A stretch of 64,000 bases of DNA from Gordonia lacunae (GCF_002149015.1 NZ_NGFO01000005.1:1-64000), one strand, 5' to 3'. Shown: positions 1 to 9,273, numbered from the stretch's first letter. Notes: generated by a model not told the origin, from the sequence alone. Numbers and translations are program-made.

Positions 1-80
1 GCTTTCGCTCCTCGCACCTCGGGGGGCGGGGTGGGTCGCTTTCGCTCCCCGCGTTCGGTCCTCGCTCCTCGGGGAGCGGG
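1..80. repeat. REP-like GC-rich repeat cluster
   Basis: Two imperfect copies lie in tandem just past the 3' end of the CoA-transferase gene. Both begin with GCTTTCGCTCC and both end in CTCGG-GG-GCGGG. The second copy holds an inverted pair, GCTCCCC (44-50) against GGGGAGC (71-77). The segment CGCTCCTCGGGGAGCGG resembles part of the elements near 23.2 kb and 39.4 kb in this window, so it is probably one copy of a dispersed palindromic repeat family. It may also act as a weak transcription end for the minus-strand gene. The window begins inside or at the edge of the element. Confidence 0.5.
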
Positions 81-87
81 TCGTTCG

Positions 88-1200
88 TCAGTCGGCCCAG
101 AGGGTCGACGGATCGGTCGCCTCGGTGGTCGGGCCCGTCGGGGTCTCCGGCTTGGTGCGCGAGAACCGCGGTGCCACCTGGGCCTGGGTCACGCCGTCGA
201 TGTCGACGAGGTTGGCGCGTGCGGCCATGTGGGCGTCGGCGGGCGCCTCGGCGAAGGTGAGGACGGGGGAGGTGCAGGCGTCGGTGCCCTCGAAGACCGC
301 GGCCCAGTCGTCGCGGGTGCGGGACTTGAAGGTCTCGGTGAAGACCTCCTTCAGCTTGTCCCACTGGGCGATGTCGTTCTGGTCCGGCAGATCCGCGTCG
401 GTCAGTTCGAGGCCCTTGAGCAGTTCGGCGTAGAACTGCGGTTCGATCGCGCCGACCGCCATGTACTTGCCGTCGGAGGTCTCGTAGACCTCGTAGTACG
501 GGGCGCCGGTGTCGAGGAGGTTCACGCCTCTTGTGTCGCTCCACAGGCCGGTGCCCCGGAACGCCCACATCATCTGTCCGAGAACGGAAGCGCCGTCGAC
601 CATGGCGGCGTCGACCACCTGCCCTCGACCGGAGATCCCGCGCTCGAGCAGCGCCGCGAGGACGCCGACGACGAGGAACATCGACCCACCGCCGAAGTCG
701 CCGGCCAGGTTGAGCGGCGGCACCGGACGGTCGTCCTTGCGTCCGATGGCATGCAGCATCCCGGTGAGCGAGATGTAGTTGATGTCGTGGCCGGCCAGGT
801 TGGCGCGCGGCCCGTCCTGACCCCAGCCGGTCATGCGTCCGTAGACCAGTCCCGGGTTCACCTTCTCGAGATCATCCGGTCCGAGTCCGAGGCGCTCCAT
901 CACGCCGGGGCGGAAGCCCTCGAGGATCACGTCGGCCTTGGCGACGAGGCCGAGGATCGTCTCGCGGTCGTTCTCGTCTTTGAGGTTCGCCTCGACGACG
1001 CGTCGGCCACGGAGGAGGGCATCGGCGTTGCGGCCCGGCGTGGGCAGCGAGCCGGGCCGTTGCACCCGCACGACATCGGCGCCGAGATCGGCCAGGAGCA
1101 TGGCGGCATGCGGGCCGGGGCCGATGCCGGCGAATTCGATGACCCGGATCGAACTCAGTGGGCCGGGCTTGCCGCTGTCGCGTGGTGTGGCACTGCTCAT
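88..1200 (-). CDS. Family III CoA-transferase, alpha-methylacyl-CoA racemase type
   Basis: Predicted 370-aa cytosolic enzyme. The N-terminal stretch with [20 protein letters not shown] is the typical CoA-binding start of family III CoA-transferases. His138 (in GHDINY) and Asp168 (in NLAGDFGGG) are 30 residues apart, the same spacing as the catalytic His/Asp pair of mycobacterial Mcr, so epimerisation of 2-methylacyl-CoA (methyl-branched or sterol side-chain acids) is the best guess; CoA transfer between acids is the alternative. I chose ATG at 1200 because the family N-terminus begins right there and a GGGAGGA ribosome site lies about 9 nt upstream. The open frame continues upstream to 1584 but that part has no family similarity. 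The gene is divergent from mftE, with 181 bp between them. Confidence 0.85.
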   Translation of the reverse strand: MSSATPRDSGKPGPLSSIRVIEFAGIGPGPHAAMLLADLGADVVRVQRPGSLPTPGRNADALLRGRRVVEANLKDENDRETILGLVAKADVILEGFRPGVMERLGLGPDDLEKVNPGLVYGRMTGWGQDGPRANLAGHDINYISLTGMLHAIGRKDDRPVPPLNLAGDFGGGSMFLVVGVLAALLERGISGRGQVVDAAMVDGASVLGQMMWAFRGTGLWSDTRGVNLLDTGAPYYEVYETSDGKYMAVGAIEPQFYAELLKGLELTDADLPDQNDIAQWDKLKEVFTETFKSRTRDDWAAVFEGTDACTSPVLTFAEAPADAHMAARANLVDIDGVTQAQVAPRFSRTKPETPTGPTTEATDPSTLWAD

Positions 1201-1219
1201 GGGTGTCGTCCTCCCGATC

Positions 1220-1247
1220 GTTGTACTGCGCACTGTGTCAGGTGTCA
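1220..1247 (-). promoter_or_regulatory. Candidate promoter of the CoA-transferase gene
   Basis: On the minus strand a TGACAC -35-like hexamer (1242-1247) and a TACAAC -10-like hexamer (1220-1225) are separated by 16 bp, upstream of the chosen ATG. TGACAC occurs twice in tandem here (1235-1240 and 1242-1247 as GTGTCA on the plus strand). This is read by eye only; no transcript data. Confidence 0.3.
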
Positions 1248-1368
1248 CTGGATGCACCAAGCATTCCACAACCGATCGAACGCTCGTCAGAGTGGTCCGA
1301 GGCGGGATCTGGGCGCGTTTTTCGCTTCGTTTTTCGGGCGAGACCGACACACTCGCAAGCACCATCGC

Positions 1369-1374
1369 TAGCAT
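1369..1374 (+). promoter_or_regulatory. Candidate -10 box giving a leaderless mftE transcript
   Basis: TAGCAT lies 7 nt before the ATG of mftE at 1382, so transcription would begin at or next to the start codon. No Shine-Dalgarno sequence is visible before this ATG, which fits a leaderless message, common in Mycobacteriales. No convincing -35 hexamer is seen. Confidence 0.35.
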
Positions 1375-1381
1375 TGGTCGA

Positions 1382-2092
1382 ATGACAGGGCCATCGATGT
1401 TGGGGCAGTGCAACTGGCCAGACCTCGATGGGCAGGTGATCACCCTGCTGGTGCCCCTCGGCTCGGTCGAACAACACGGCCCCCACCTTCCGCTCGACAC
1501 CGACACGCGCATCGCCGCGGCGATCGCAGACCGCGTGTGCGGACGATCGGACGCTCCCGGGCTCCTGCGCGCCCCTGATCTCAACTACGGTGCCAGCGGC
1601 GAACACGAGGGCTTCGCCGGCACCATCTCGATCGGGCACGAGGCGCTGCGGGGTCTGCTCGTCGAATACGGCCGCAGTGCGTGCCGGTGGGCGGCGCGTG
1701 TGGTGTTCGTCAACGGACACGGCGGAAACACCAGGACCCTGGTCGAGGCGGTGACCCGACTACGGTACGAAGGCCGGGACGTCGCCTGGTTCCCGTGCGC
1801 GTTCGACGGCGCCGATGCGCACGCCGGCTTCACCGAAACGTCTGTGCTGCTGCATGTTTCACCATCAGTGGTCGATCGGTCGCGTGCCGTCGCCGGCAAT
1901 CGGGAGCCGGTGGGTGCGCTGCTGGGTGCGATGCGGTCGGGCGGTGTGGCCGCCGTCAGCCCCAACGGGGTCCTCGGTGACCCGGAGGGTGCGAACCCCG
2001 ACGACGGTGCAGGCCTGGTCGGCGACGTCACCGATCGGCTGTGCACTGCGCTCGAGTCGTGGCAGGTCGACGATCTGGGGCGCCTGGGATGA
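1382..2092 (+). CDS. mftE: Mycofactocin precursor peptide peptidase MftE (creatininase family)
   Basis: A 236-aa member of the creatininase metalloenzyme family. Expected metal ligands are visible: Glu30 and His32 in [15 protein letters not shown], Asp41, and His113 in NGHGGN. In mycofactocin synthesis MftE cleaves the MftC-modified MftA peptide to release the C-terminal Val-Tyr-derived core (AHDP). Identity as MftE rather than another creatininase rests on the family motifs plus the directly coupled mftF and mftG and the nearby S10 operon, the order known from mycobacteria. The ATG at 1382 was chosen over longer in-frame starts because the family similarity begins there and a -10-like box precedes it. 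mftA-D are not upstream: the neighbour is a divergent CoA-transferase gene. The stop overlaps the mftF start (ATGA). Confidence 0.88.
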   Translation: MTGPSMLGQCNWPDLDGQVITLLVPLGSVEQHGPHLPLDTDTRIAAAIADRVCGRSDAPGLLRAPDLNYGASGEHEGFAGTISIGHEALRGLLVEYGRSACRWAARVVFVNGHGGNTRTLVEAVTRLRYEGRDVAWFPCAFDGADAHAGFTETSVLLHVSPSVVDRSRAVAGNREPVGALLGAMRSGGVAAVSPNGVLGDPEGANPDDGAGLVGDVTDRLCTALESWQVDDLGRLG

Positions 2093-3624
2093 CGGCCCTC
2101 GACGACTCGGCCCCACGTCGCTGGGCCGAGAACCAGGACGCGAGCGCGGACGGGACGGCTGCCCAGGACGGTTCCGACGCCACCGGCCGGGACGGTGAGC
2201 CGGCCGCGGACGTGTCGGCGGGAACGCCCACCGGTCTGCCCGACGGATTCCAGGTGCAGATCGACCTGCGGTGCGCGAAGGCCGGCGACTTCCGCTACCT
2301 CGTCGGCGGATCGCCGACACGACTGCTGCGCATGTCCGACACCGCGCTCGGGATGACCTCCGAGGATGGACGGATCGAGGTGTGCGACAACGTGACCCGG
2401 CGTCTCGCCCGCGCTCTGCTGGATGCGGGAATCGCCAATCCGCGGCCGATGTTCGGTCCGCAGCCGGACGATGTCACCGTGGTCATCCCGGTGCGGGACA
2501 ACCAGGACGGTGTCGACCGCCTCCTCGAGGCCCTCGACGGGTTGGCCGTGATCGTCGTCGACGACGGCTCGGCGACGCCGATCGAGACGGACCGGCCGAC
2601 CGCCCGGGTCCTGCGCTTCGACGAGAATCGCGGCCCGTCGGCGGCGCGCAACGCGGGAGCGGCGGCGGCGACGACCGATTTCGTCGCCTTCCTCGACTCC
2701 GACGTCGTGCCGGACCCGGACTGGCTCACGATCTTGCTCACCCACTTCTCGGATCCGACCGTGGGCCTCGTCGCTCCGCGGATCGTCGGACTGCAGTCCG
2801 ACGACTCGATGGCGGCATCGCTGGCCGAGCGCTACGAGAACGGCTGGTCGTCGCTGGACATGGGGCCCGAGGAGTCCGCGGTGGCGCCGTCCACCCGGAC
2901 TCCGTACGTGCCCAGTGCGGCGATGGTCGTGCGGCGCAGCGCTTTCTGTGGATTCGACGAGTCACTGCGGGTGGCCGAGGACGTCGACGCATGCTGGCGG
3001 ATGCACGCGCAGGGATGGCGGATCCGATACGACCCGGTGGCGCGGGTGGCCCACGAGCACCGCACGGACCTGCGGTCGGTGCTCTCGCGTCGCTGCTTCT
3101 ACGGCACCGGTGCGGCGCACCTGGCCTCCCGGCACGGTGACCGCGCGGCGCCGATGAAGATGTCGGTCCCGATGGCGGCCGCGGTGGTCGCGCTGCTGTC
3201 GCGAACCCGTTTCGGTGCCGCACTGGCCATGATCATCCTCACGCACCTCGCGGTCCGGATGCGGCGTCGGCTCGGCGACCTGCCCTCGGCGCCGCTGGTG
3301 TCCGCGCAGATGACCGGACGGGCCGCCGGGTTCGGTTTGCTGCAGGCCGCCGATGCGATCTGCCGTCACTACTGGCCGGTGGCGTTGTTGCTCGCGCTGG
3401 TGTCGAAGCGATTCCGCACCCTCGCCGTGCAGGTGGCGATCGTCGAGGGGGTGGTCTCCTGGGTCCGGGACCTGCTCGCCGATCCGACCAGTCCACCCAC
3501 CCTCGGCCCGCTGCGCTACATCCTCATGCACCGACTCGACGATCTGGCCTACGGCGCCGGCCTCTGGCAGGGAGTCATCGCCCATCGAGACCCGGAAGCG
3601 TTGCGCCCGGTCATCTCTCGATGA
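2089..3624 (+). CDS. mftF: Mycofactocin glycosyltransferase MftF (GT2)
   Basis: A 511-aa GT-A type family 2 glycosyltransferase. After a ~45-residue Asp/Gly/Ala-rich N-terminal extension it has the nucleotide-sugar binding start VVIPVRDN (~130), VVDDGS, and the DxD-like DSDV near residue 203. A hydrophobic C-terminal part (from ~365) suggests membrane association. MftF adds beta-1,4-linked glucose units to the mycofactocin core, the oligoglycosylated form being the mature redox cofactor in mycobacteria. Both ends overlap neighbours by ATGA, so mftE, mftF and mftG should be translated as one coupled unit. The N-terminal extension before the GT2 fold is long and may be poorly ordered. Confidence 0.88.
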   Translation: MTALDDSAPRRWAENQDASADGTAAQDGSDATGRDGEPAADVSAGTPTGLPDGFQVQIDLRCAKAGDFRYLVGGSPTRLLRMSDTALGMTSEDGRIEVCDNVTRRLARALLDAGIANPRPMFGPQPDDVTVVIPVRDNQDGVDRLLEALDGLAVIVVDDGSATPIETDRPTARVLRFDENRGPSAARNAGAAAATTDFVAFLDSDVVPDPDWLTILLTHFSDPTVGLVAPRIVGLQSDDSMAASLAERYENGWSSLDMGPEESAVAPSTRTPYVPSAAMVVRRSAFCGFDESLRVAEDVDACWRMHAQGWRIRYDPVARVAHEHRTDLRSVLSRRCFYGTGAAHLASRHGDRAAPMKMSVPMAAAVVALLSRTRFGAALAMIILTHLAVRMRRRLGDLPSAPLVSAQMTGRAAGFGLLQAADAICRHYWPVALLLALVSKRFRTLAVQVAIVEGVVSWVRDLLADPTSPPTLGPLRYILMHRLDDLAYGAGLWQGVIAHRDPEALRPVISR

Positions 3625-4955
3625 CAACGGCCGATCGGTCGTTCACCGCGGACGTCGTCATCGTCGGTGCCGGCAGTGCCGGGTGCGTGCTCGCCGAGAG
3701 GCTCTCGCGGGAGCCGGACCGGACCGTCGTACTGCTCGAACGGGGGCCCGCGGGGTTGCCCACACCGGCGGATCTGGATCTCCGGCGACTACCGATCGAC
3801 GACGCCGCGCCGCACGCGGTCCGGCACGACACCGATCTCGGGGTGTCCGCGGCCCGCGGATCGGCCCTCGGCGGCTCGTCGGCGGTGAACGGCGGGTACT
3901 TCCTGAGGTGGCATCGAGACGACTTCGGGTCGTGGCCGGCGGGATGGGAGCCCGACTCCATCGCCGACGCCTATGACGAACTGGACGCGCCCGTGCGAGG
4001 CACGATGGGTGTCGGACCTGTGCCCGACGACGAACTCGGAGACGCCGGACGCGCTTTCGAGCGCTACTGGTCGGAGCGGGCGCCGGTGCGCCCGATGACG
4101 CAGCGGTGGCCGGTGGTGGGGTTGAATCGGGTGCTGACCAATCGCCGCGGAGTCGGACGTCGCTCGGCCGCGGATGCCTACCTCGCCCCCGCACTGTCAC
4201 GCCCCAATCTCCGGGTGCTGACCGGGCACACGGTGGACCGCCTGGACACGGCTCGGGCCACGGTGACGGGCGTGCGCGCGGGGGCGCTCGGGGTGAGTGC
4301 GGGGGAGGTGATCCTCGCCGCGGGCACCCTCGGGACCGCGGGGATCCTGCTTCGATCGGAACTCCCGGGCGTGACCGGCCGGACGCATGCGCGGTCGCTG
4401 ATCGCCGGGGAGCATCGAGGCCTCGCGGTGTCGTACTCGAGGCGATCGCCGGCGGATGCGGGAATGGTGTTGCCGACCGTGCTACACACCGACGAAGGTC
4501 TCGAGATACGTTGCTATCGGGATGATTTCGCGACCTACATTCGCGGTTTGCCGGCCAGCGGGCCGATCGTCGAGGTGACCGCGATGCGGCACTCGCCGGT
4601 GCGGATCGTCGCCGACGACGCACGCGTGCGGATGGAGGTCGACGAGCCGGACCCGGACACCGCCGCCACGCTGCGGACGGCAGCCGACGGGATCGTGGAC
4701 ATGCTGGGGGCGCCGGAGTTCGCCGGCGTCGTCGTGCCGGGGAGCGTCCGTATCGCCGATCGGGCGGGGTTCTCCCAGCACGCCTGGGGGACCATGCCGA
4801 TGGGTGTCCGGACCGACTGGCTCGGCGGCGTGTCCGGGATCCACGGACTGCGGATCGTCGACGGGTCGATACTTCCCGGCAGCGGACGCAGCGGTCCGCA
4901 CGCCACCATCATGATGATGGCCTGCCGGATCGGTGCGGTACTCGCGCAACGGTGA
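3621..4955 (+). CDS. mftG: Mycofactocin-associated GMC oxidoreductase MftG
   Basis: A 444-aa flavoprotein of the glucose-methanol-choline oxidoreductase family. It shows the FAD dinucleotide fold VVIVGAGSAGCVLAERL (residues ~11-27), the GSALGGSSAVNGG loop, a C-terminal HAWGTMPMG with the likely catalytic His, and the terminal DGSILPGSGRSGPHATIMM signature. In mycobacteria MftG is linked to reoxidising reduced mycofactocin and passing electrons toward respiration. It is shorter than many GMC enzymes (often 500 or more residues), as is usual for MftG. It starts by ATGA overlap with mftF. A generic alcohol dehydrogenase of the same family is the alternative, less likely given the coupling to mftEF. 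Confidence 0.85.
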   Translation: MTTADRSFTADVVIVGAGSAGCVLAERLSREPDRTVVLLERGPAGLPTPADLDLRRLPIDDAAPHAVRHDTDLGVSAARGSALGGSSAVNGGYFLRWHRDDFGSWPAGWEPDSIADAYDELDAPVRGTMGVGPVPDDELGDAGRAFERYWSERAPVRPMTQRWPVVGLNRVLTNRRGVGRRSAADAYLAPALSRPNLRVLTGHTVDRLDTARATVTGVRAGALGVSAGEVILAAGTLGTAGILLRSELPGVTGRTHARSLIAGEHRGLAVSYSRRSPADAGMVLPTVLHTDEGLEIRCYRDDFATYIRGLPASGPIVEVTAMRHSPVRIVADDARVRMEVDEPDPDTAATLRTAADGIVDMLGAPEFAGVVVPGSVRIADRAGFSQHAWGTMPMGVRTDWLGGVSGIHGLRIVDGSILPGSGRSGPHATIMMMACRIGAVLAQR

Positions 4956-4993
4956 GCCGGACGAGTCCGGGACGCACCACCTACCCTGAGAGC

Positions 4994-5425
4994 ATGTCTG
5001 CATCCTCGCTGTCCGACCCGGCCGTCCGCGATTTCCTGACCGGCGGCACGAAAACCGGTCATCTCGGATATCTCGCCGCCGACGGACGGCCCCTCGTCGT
5101 TCCGGTGTGGTTCGTGCTCGACGGTGACCGGATCGCCTTCAACACCGGCGCCACCACGGCCAAAGGCCGTGCGCTGCTGCGCGATCCGCGGGTCGTGATG
5201 TCGGTCGACCTGCCCGAACCGCCCTTCGGGTTCGTGCAGGTGCAGGGCCGCGCCCGCATCACCGACGACCTCGACGAGGTACGTCGCATCGCCTCGCTGT
5301 GCGGGGCGCGGTACATGGGCGCCGACCGCGCCGAGGAATTCGGGGCCCGCAACGGGGTGCCCGGCGAGCTGGCGATCTGGATCGAGCCGAGCAAGGTCAT
5401 CGCGAGCCTCGATGTCACCGCATGA
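4994..5425 (+). CDS. PPOX-class split-barrel oxidoreductase (F420/FMN type)
   Basis: A 143-aa protein beginning LSDPAVRDFLTGGTKTGHLGYLAADGRPLVVPVWFVLDG, shown here only in part as motif positions: residues 6-24 and the PVWFVLDG strand near 37-44. This is the pyridoxamine-5-phosphate-oxidase-like split beta-barrel of the Rv1155 group, which binds F420 or flavin and may reduce small substrates. The substrate cannot be told. A GTG at 4952 overlapping the mftG stop is possible, but the ATG at 4994 matches the family N-terminus better. It lies 38 bp downstream of mftG on the same strand and probably is cotranscribed; its end overlaps the next membrane-protein frame by 14 nt. Confidence 0.75.
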   Translation: MSASSLSDPAVRDFLTGGTKTGHLGYLAADGRPLVVPVWFVLDGDRIAFNTGATTAKGRALLRDPRVVMSVDLPEPPFGFVQVQGRARITDDLDEVRRIASLCGARYMGADRAEEFGARNGVPGELAIWIEPSKVIASLDVTA

Positions 5426-6068
5426 GCGCGGGCACGCGCTCCTGACTCCGACCCTGCGCACCCAGTGCTGGGGGTTCATGGTCGGGTCGGCGCTGTTCGC
5501 GCTGGGTTCGGCCCCCGGGCTGGCGCATCTGGCGGGTGCCGGATTCGCCAACGGCTGCTACTTCGTCGGCGCGTGGTTCTTCACCGGTGCGGGTTTCATC
5601 CAGCTCGTTCGGAGCGGAACCGTGGCCGAGCTGCGGTCCTCGGCCCCGGGTTCGGTGATCCGTGCCGAATGGCTCGGCGCGGCAACGCAATCAGTGGGCA
5701 CGATTCTCTTCAACGTGTCGACGACGGGGGCGCTCCTCGCACACACGATCTGGGGCGACCGGCACCTCGTCTGGACCCCTGACGCCGGCGGCTCGATCGC
5801 CTTCCTCATCAGTGGCGCGGTCGCCTTCGCCGGGTACACCCGCGCCACCGGACGCCGGTGGGATGCGGGTGACCGCAACTGGTGGTCGGTGCTGATCAAC
5901 TGGATCGGGTGTGTCGCCTTCGGCGTGTCCGCGGTCGGGGCGTTCGTGACCACGGGCGGCGTCACCGCCGACGCCGTGGCGGCCACGTCCGGGACGTTCG
6001 TCGGTGCGATCTGCTTCTTCTTGGCGTCGCTCGTCGTTCTCCCGGAGCGGCACAACGTATCCCGCTGA
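5412..6068 (+). CDS. Small integral membrane protein (YrhK-like)
   Basis: A 218-aa protein with about five to six hydrophobic segments (residues ~18-38, 44-66, 92-115, 123-143, 161-184, 190-210). The layout resembles YrhK-domain membrane proteins, which have no established function. Its start overlaps the preceding split-barrel gene by 14 nt, suggesting coupled translation. It ends 14 bp before the convergent MerR gene. There are no catalytic motifs and no signal peptide distinct from the first membrane segment. Family assignment is by eye and tentative. Confidence 0.6.
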   Translation: MSPHERGHALLTPTLRTQCWGFMVGSALFALGSAPGLAHLAGAGFANGCYFVGAWFFTGAGFIQLVRSGTVAELRSSAPGSVIRAEWLGAATQSVGTILFNVSTTGALLAHTIWGDRHLVWTPDAGGSIAFLISGAVAFAGYTRATGRRWDAGDRNWWSVLINWIGCVAFGVSAVGAFVTTGGVTADAVAATSGTFVGAICFFLASLVVLPERHNVSR

Positions 6069-6082
6069 GCGTGGCTCTGGAC

Positions 6083-6841
6083 TCAGTCCGACTGCGGCGC
6101 GTCGGCGTCCGCGCGTTCGTCCACGGCGCTCTGGTGGGCCGAGAGCTCCCGGTCAAGTGCCGTGTCGAGCGCGCGGTCGAGGGCGGCGTGCGCGTTCTCC
6201 GTCCCGACGCGGCGCATCATGCCCAGCAGGTTCACCGCCCAGGCCACGTCGTCGTCGTTCTCCGGCAGCCAGCCCGGACCCTTGCGCCGGTCCACCTCGT
6301 CGTGCGCGGCCGCGAGCAGGATCTCGGCGGCCTCGTTGATCTTTCCGGTGAACCGTTCGTGCACGTCGGCCAGCGCGGAGATCTGCATGCCCCGCCGTAC
6401 GAGCTTCGCCAGGTTCCCGATGATGCGCCGATCGACGGCTTCGTACACCCCGTCGCGCGCGGTCTCGGCGATCACCCCGGCGCGCACGAGGGCGGCGACC
6501 TGCGCGTCGTCCAGCGGACCGAATCGCTCGTCGAGCTCGGCGCGGGTGATCTCCGGACGCGATGTACTCGACCAGTGCTCGTCGAGGATCTCGTTGAGCT
6601 CCAACGCATCCCCGATGCGAGCGCCGGGATTGGTCATGAAGGTGGCGATGTGCTTGAGCGTGAATCCGCTACCGAGCAGCTTGTTGATGGCCCGGAGATT
6701 GCGGAGGTGCTTCTCGGTGTAGATCGCCACTCGTCCACGGCGGAGCGGCTGGGGGAGCAGCCCCCGCTCCTGGTAGCCGCGGATGTTCCGGGTGGTGGTT
6801 CCGGACACGCGCGCCAGGTCGTCGATCCGGTACTCGGTCAT
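6083..6841 (-). CDS. MerR-family transcriptional regulator
   Basis: A 252-aa regulator. Residues ~3-70 form the winged helix-turn-helix of MerR proteins (YRIDDLARVSGTTTRNIRGY, then the wing and GFTLKHIATF). The long C-terminal part (~100-235) has no metal-binding cysteine cluster and probably binds an organic ligand. The start at 6841 is preferred over the longer open frame because the HTH begins at residue 3. It is the last gene of the minus-strand oxidation operon, 4 bp after the monooxygenase stop, so it probably regulates that operon, in line with the palindrome at 11203-11222. Direct binding is an inference. Confidence 0.85.
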   Translation of the reverse strand: MTEYRIDDLARVSGTTTRNIRGYQERGLLPQPLRRGRVAIYTEKHLRNLRAINKLLGSGFTLKHIATFMTNPGARIGDALELNEILDEHWSSTSRPEITRAELDERFGPLDDAQVAALVRAGVIAETARDGVYEAVDRRIIGNLAKLVRRGMQISALADVHERFTGKINEAAEILLAAAHDEVDRRKGPGWLPENDDDVAWAVNLLGMMRRVGTENAHAALDRALDTALDRELSAHQSAVDERADADAPQSD

Positions 6842-6845
6842 CCCC

Positions 6846-8339
6846 TCACTGTATCGCTGCCGCGGCCGGAGTCCGAGCCCCCTGGTGGACGAGAATCCGG
6901 TAGTCACGCAGCTCGACGCGGCGGAGCTGGCCGACGTACTGGGTGGCGAAGCCGGGATACATCGTCGCGTTGAACCCGTCCTCGGTCAGGTACCAGCTCT
7001 GGCAGCCCGAGTTCCACGTGGTCGAGGTCAACCGGCGCTGGATGTCGCGGTTGTACCGCTCCTGCGCCTCGGCGCGGACGTCGAGGGCCTTCCACCCGTG
7101 GTCGAGCAGCTGCGTGATGGCGTCGGTGATGTAGTCGATCTGTGCCTCCATGTAGACCAGGGCGGAGCTGTGGCCGGGACCGGAATTGGGTCCGAATGTG
7201 AAGAACAGGTTGGGATAGCCGGACACCGCGACGCTGCGGTAGGCGAACGCGCCCCGACCCCACTCCGCGGCCAGATCCCGCCCGTCGAGGCCGGTGATCG
7301 GGATCGGCGTCCCGTTCTTGGACACGTCGAAGCCGGTCGCGAACACGATGCAATCGAACTGGTGCTCAACACCTTCGACGGTGCGGATGCCACGTTCGGC
7401 GATGCGGGCGATCGGCCAGGTGACCAGTGTGCAGTTCGGCCGTTGCAGCGCCGGGTAGTAGTCGCTGGTCATGAGGAGGCGTTTGCATCCCGCGGCGAAG
7501 TCGGGGGTGAGTTGCCTGCGCAGCCACGGGTCGGCGACCTGGGAGCGCAGGTGGAACTTGCTCACCGCCTCGACGACGCGGGTGAGGGGGGTGTTCCAGA
7601 CGACGCCCAGGGCCACCGTCTCGTGACCCCAGAACCAGAGCGATCGTGCGAGCCGCTGCGCGCCGGGCACCGACCGATACAGCCGTTTGGTGGCCTCACC
7701 GGTCCGGACGTCGGCGCGGGGGAGGACCCAGCCGGGAGTGCGCTGGAAGACCTTCACCGACGCGGCCTGTTTCACCAGTTCCGGCACGATCTGCACCGCG
7801 CTGGCCCCGGTGCCCACGACCGCGACCTTCTTGCCCGTGAAGTCGTAGTCGTGATCCCAACGCGCGCTGTGGATCTTGTGCCCCTGGTAGTCCTCGATGC
7901 CGGGGATGTCGGGGAACGAGGCGTTCGCGAGCGGCCCGGAGGCGAGCACGACCGCGCGCGCCCGTACTTGCTCGTGTCCCTCGTCGAAGGTGATGGTCCA
8001 CAGGCCTTCGTCGGCGCTGTACTCCAGCCCCGACACCGTGTGACCGAACCGGATGTGCGGGCCGATCCCGGAATCGTCCACCATCGACCGGATGTAGTCG
8101 AGGATCTCGGCGCTCCGCGAGTAGGTGTGTGACCACTCGGGATTGGGTGCGAAGCTGTAGGAGTACAGGCGCGACGGGATGTCGCACGCGGCCCCCGGAT
8201 AGGTGTTGTCGCGCCAGGTGCCACCGACCCGGTCGTCGCGTTCGAAGATCGCGAAGTCGTCGATTCCGCGATCGCGGAGACGGATCGCCGCCCCGATGCC
8301 CGCGAAGCCGGCACCGATGATCGCCACCGAGGTGTGCAT
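6846..8339 (-). CDS. Flavin-containing monooxygenase, Baeyer-Villiger type
   Basis: A 497-aa FAD/NADPH enzyme. It has the N-terminal Rossmann motif GAGFAGIG (~9-16), the VGGTWRDNTYPGAACD stretch typical of BVMOs, the type I BVMO fingerprint YQGHKIHSARWD (~151-162) and the second nucleotide motif VVGTGASA (~173). Such enzymes insert oxygen next to a ketone to give an ester; the mycobacterial relatives include MymA and EthA. ATG at 8339 places the FAD motif at the usual distance; the upstream in-frame start adds only nine residues. Gene order (hydrolase, SDR, diiron protein, this enzyme) fits a route alcohol to ketone to ester to acid plus alcohol. The substrate is not known. Confidence 0.88.
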   Translation of the reverse strand: MHTSVAIIGAGFAGIGAAIRLRDRGIDDFAIFERDDRVGGTWRDNTYPGAACDIPSRLYSYSFAPNPEWSHTYSRSAEILDYIRSMVDDSGIGPHIRFGHTVSGLEYSADEGLWTITFDEGHEQVRARAVVLASGPLANASFPDIPGIEDYQGHKIHSARWDHDYDFTGKKVAVVGTGASAVQIVPELVKQAASVKVFQRTPGWVLPRADVRTGEATKRLYRSVPGAQRLARSLWFWGHETVALGVVWNTPLTRVVEAVSKFHLRSQVADPWLRRQLTPDFAAGCKRLLMTSDYYPALQRPNCTLVTWPIARIAERGIRTVEGVEHQFDCIVFATGFDVSKNGTPIPITGLDGRDLAAEWGRGAFAYRSVAVSGYPNLFFTFGPNSGPGHSSALVYMEAQIDYITDAITQLLDHGWKALDVRAEAQERYNRDIQRRLTSTTWNSGCQSWYLTEDGFNATMYPGFATQYVGQLRRVELRDYRILVHQGARTPAAAAIQ

Positions 8340-8349
8340 GCCCACCCCC

Positions 8350-9273
8350 TCAGGCCGTCGGCTCATAGGTGAGTTCCTGCGACCACGTGGGCGTTCGGTG
8401 GACGAGACCGAACGGAATGCGATCGGTGAGCTTCACCATCGAGTCGGCGAACAGGTGGTACGGCACGTTTCCTCGATTGATCACCGCCGCACCGTGGTAC
8501 GCGACCACCTGGAACATGGGGAGGCGCCGTACGTACTCGCTACGTTCGCCCACCGCCCGGTAACGCTTCATCGCGCTGTACAACCGTTCCTCGTCGACGC
8601 CCATCGCGACGATGTTGTCGCGCATCTTGTTCAGGAGCGGAACGTAACTGAGCGCGCCGATCAGGAAGGTCGGCTTGATCCATCCGCCGACGAAGTCGAT
8701 CGTTCGCTTGCGCAACCCCGCATGTCCGAGGATCTCCATCACCTCGAAGTCGACCGCGAGGTGCCGCGACTCGTCGGAGTTGATCCGCTTGAACACCTCC
8801 TGGGCCACCGGGTCCTTGACCTCGTCGGTGATGAACTTGATCAGCGCGCCGTCGAGCGCGACCTCGAGCATCGGGATCACGGTTCCCAGAAAGGACAGGG
8901 ACATGTCGTCGGAGTGCCGGTCGAGCCAGTTGATCACCAGCTGCACGTTCACATTCGGTGACGGGATCTCGTCGCCGTCGAGCATCCCCCACCGGCGCAT
9001 CAGTGCCAGTTCGGCATTGGCATGCTTCTGTTCCTCGGCGTGGAAGTGCTCGTAGATGCTCTTGAGCGTCGGGGTCGGGGCCTTCTTCGCCATTGCCGCG
9101 AAGCCGCGTGCACCGACGTTCTCGATCCACATGAGGTCACTCATGAAGGGTTTGAGCTTGGCGTGCAGATCCGGCTCGATGAGTTCGGCGCCCGGTGCAT
9201 CCCAGTCGATGTCGGCCAGAGCCCATTGGCGGTCTTTGATCTTCTGGAGCATGTTGTCGAGGTCGATGGCCAT
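8350..9273 (-). CDS. Ferritin-like diiron protein (putative oxygenase)
   Basis: A 307-aa all-helical protein. A full set of carboxylate-bridged diiron ligands can be traced: Glu51, Glu81xxHis84 (in EEQKH), Glu137, and Glu168xxHis171 (in DESRH). This is the pattern of four-helix-bundle oxygenases and AurF-like N-oxygenases rather than of storage ferritins. It may hydroxylate or desaturate an aliphatic compound before the BVMO acts. AAGGAC lies about 8 nt upstream of the chosen ATG. The stop is 10 nt before the monooxygenase start, so the two are probably coupled. The family and chemistry are inferred from ligand spacing only. Confidence 0.7.
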   Translation of the reverse strand: MAIDLDNMLQKIKDRQWALADIDWDAPGAELIEPDLHAKLKPFMSDLMWIENVGARGFAAMAKKAPTPTLKSIYEHFHAEEQKHANAELALMRRWGMLDGDEIPSPNVNVQLVINWLDRHSDDMSLSFLGTVIPMLEVALDGALIKFITDEVKDPVAQEVFKRINSDESRHLAVDFEVMEILGHAGLRKRTIDFVGGWIKPTFLIGALSYVPLLNKMRDNIVAMGVDEERLYSAMKRYRAVGERSEYVRRLPMFQVVAYHGAAVINRGNVPYHLFADSMVKLTDRIPFGLVHRTPTWSQELTYEPTA

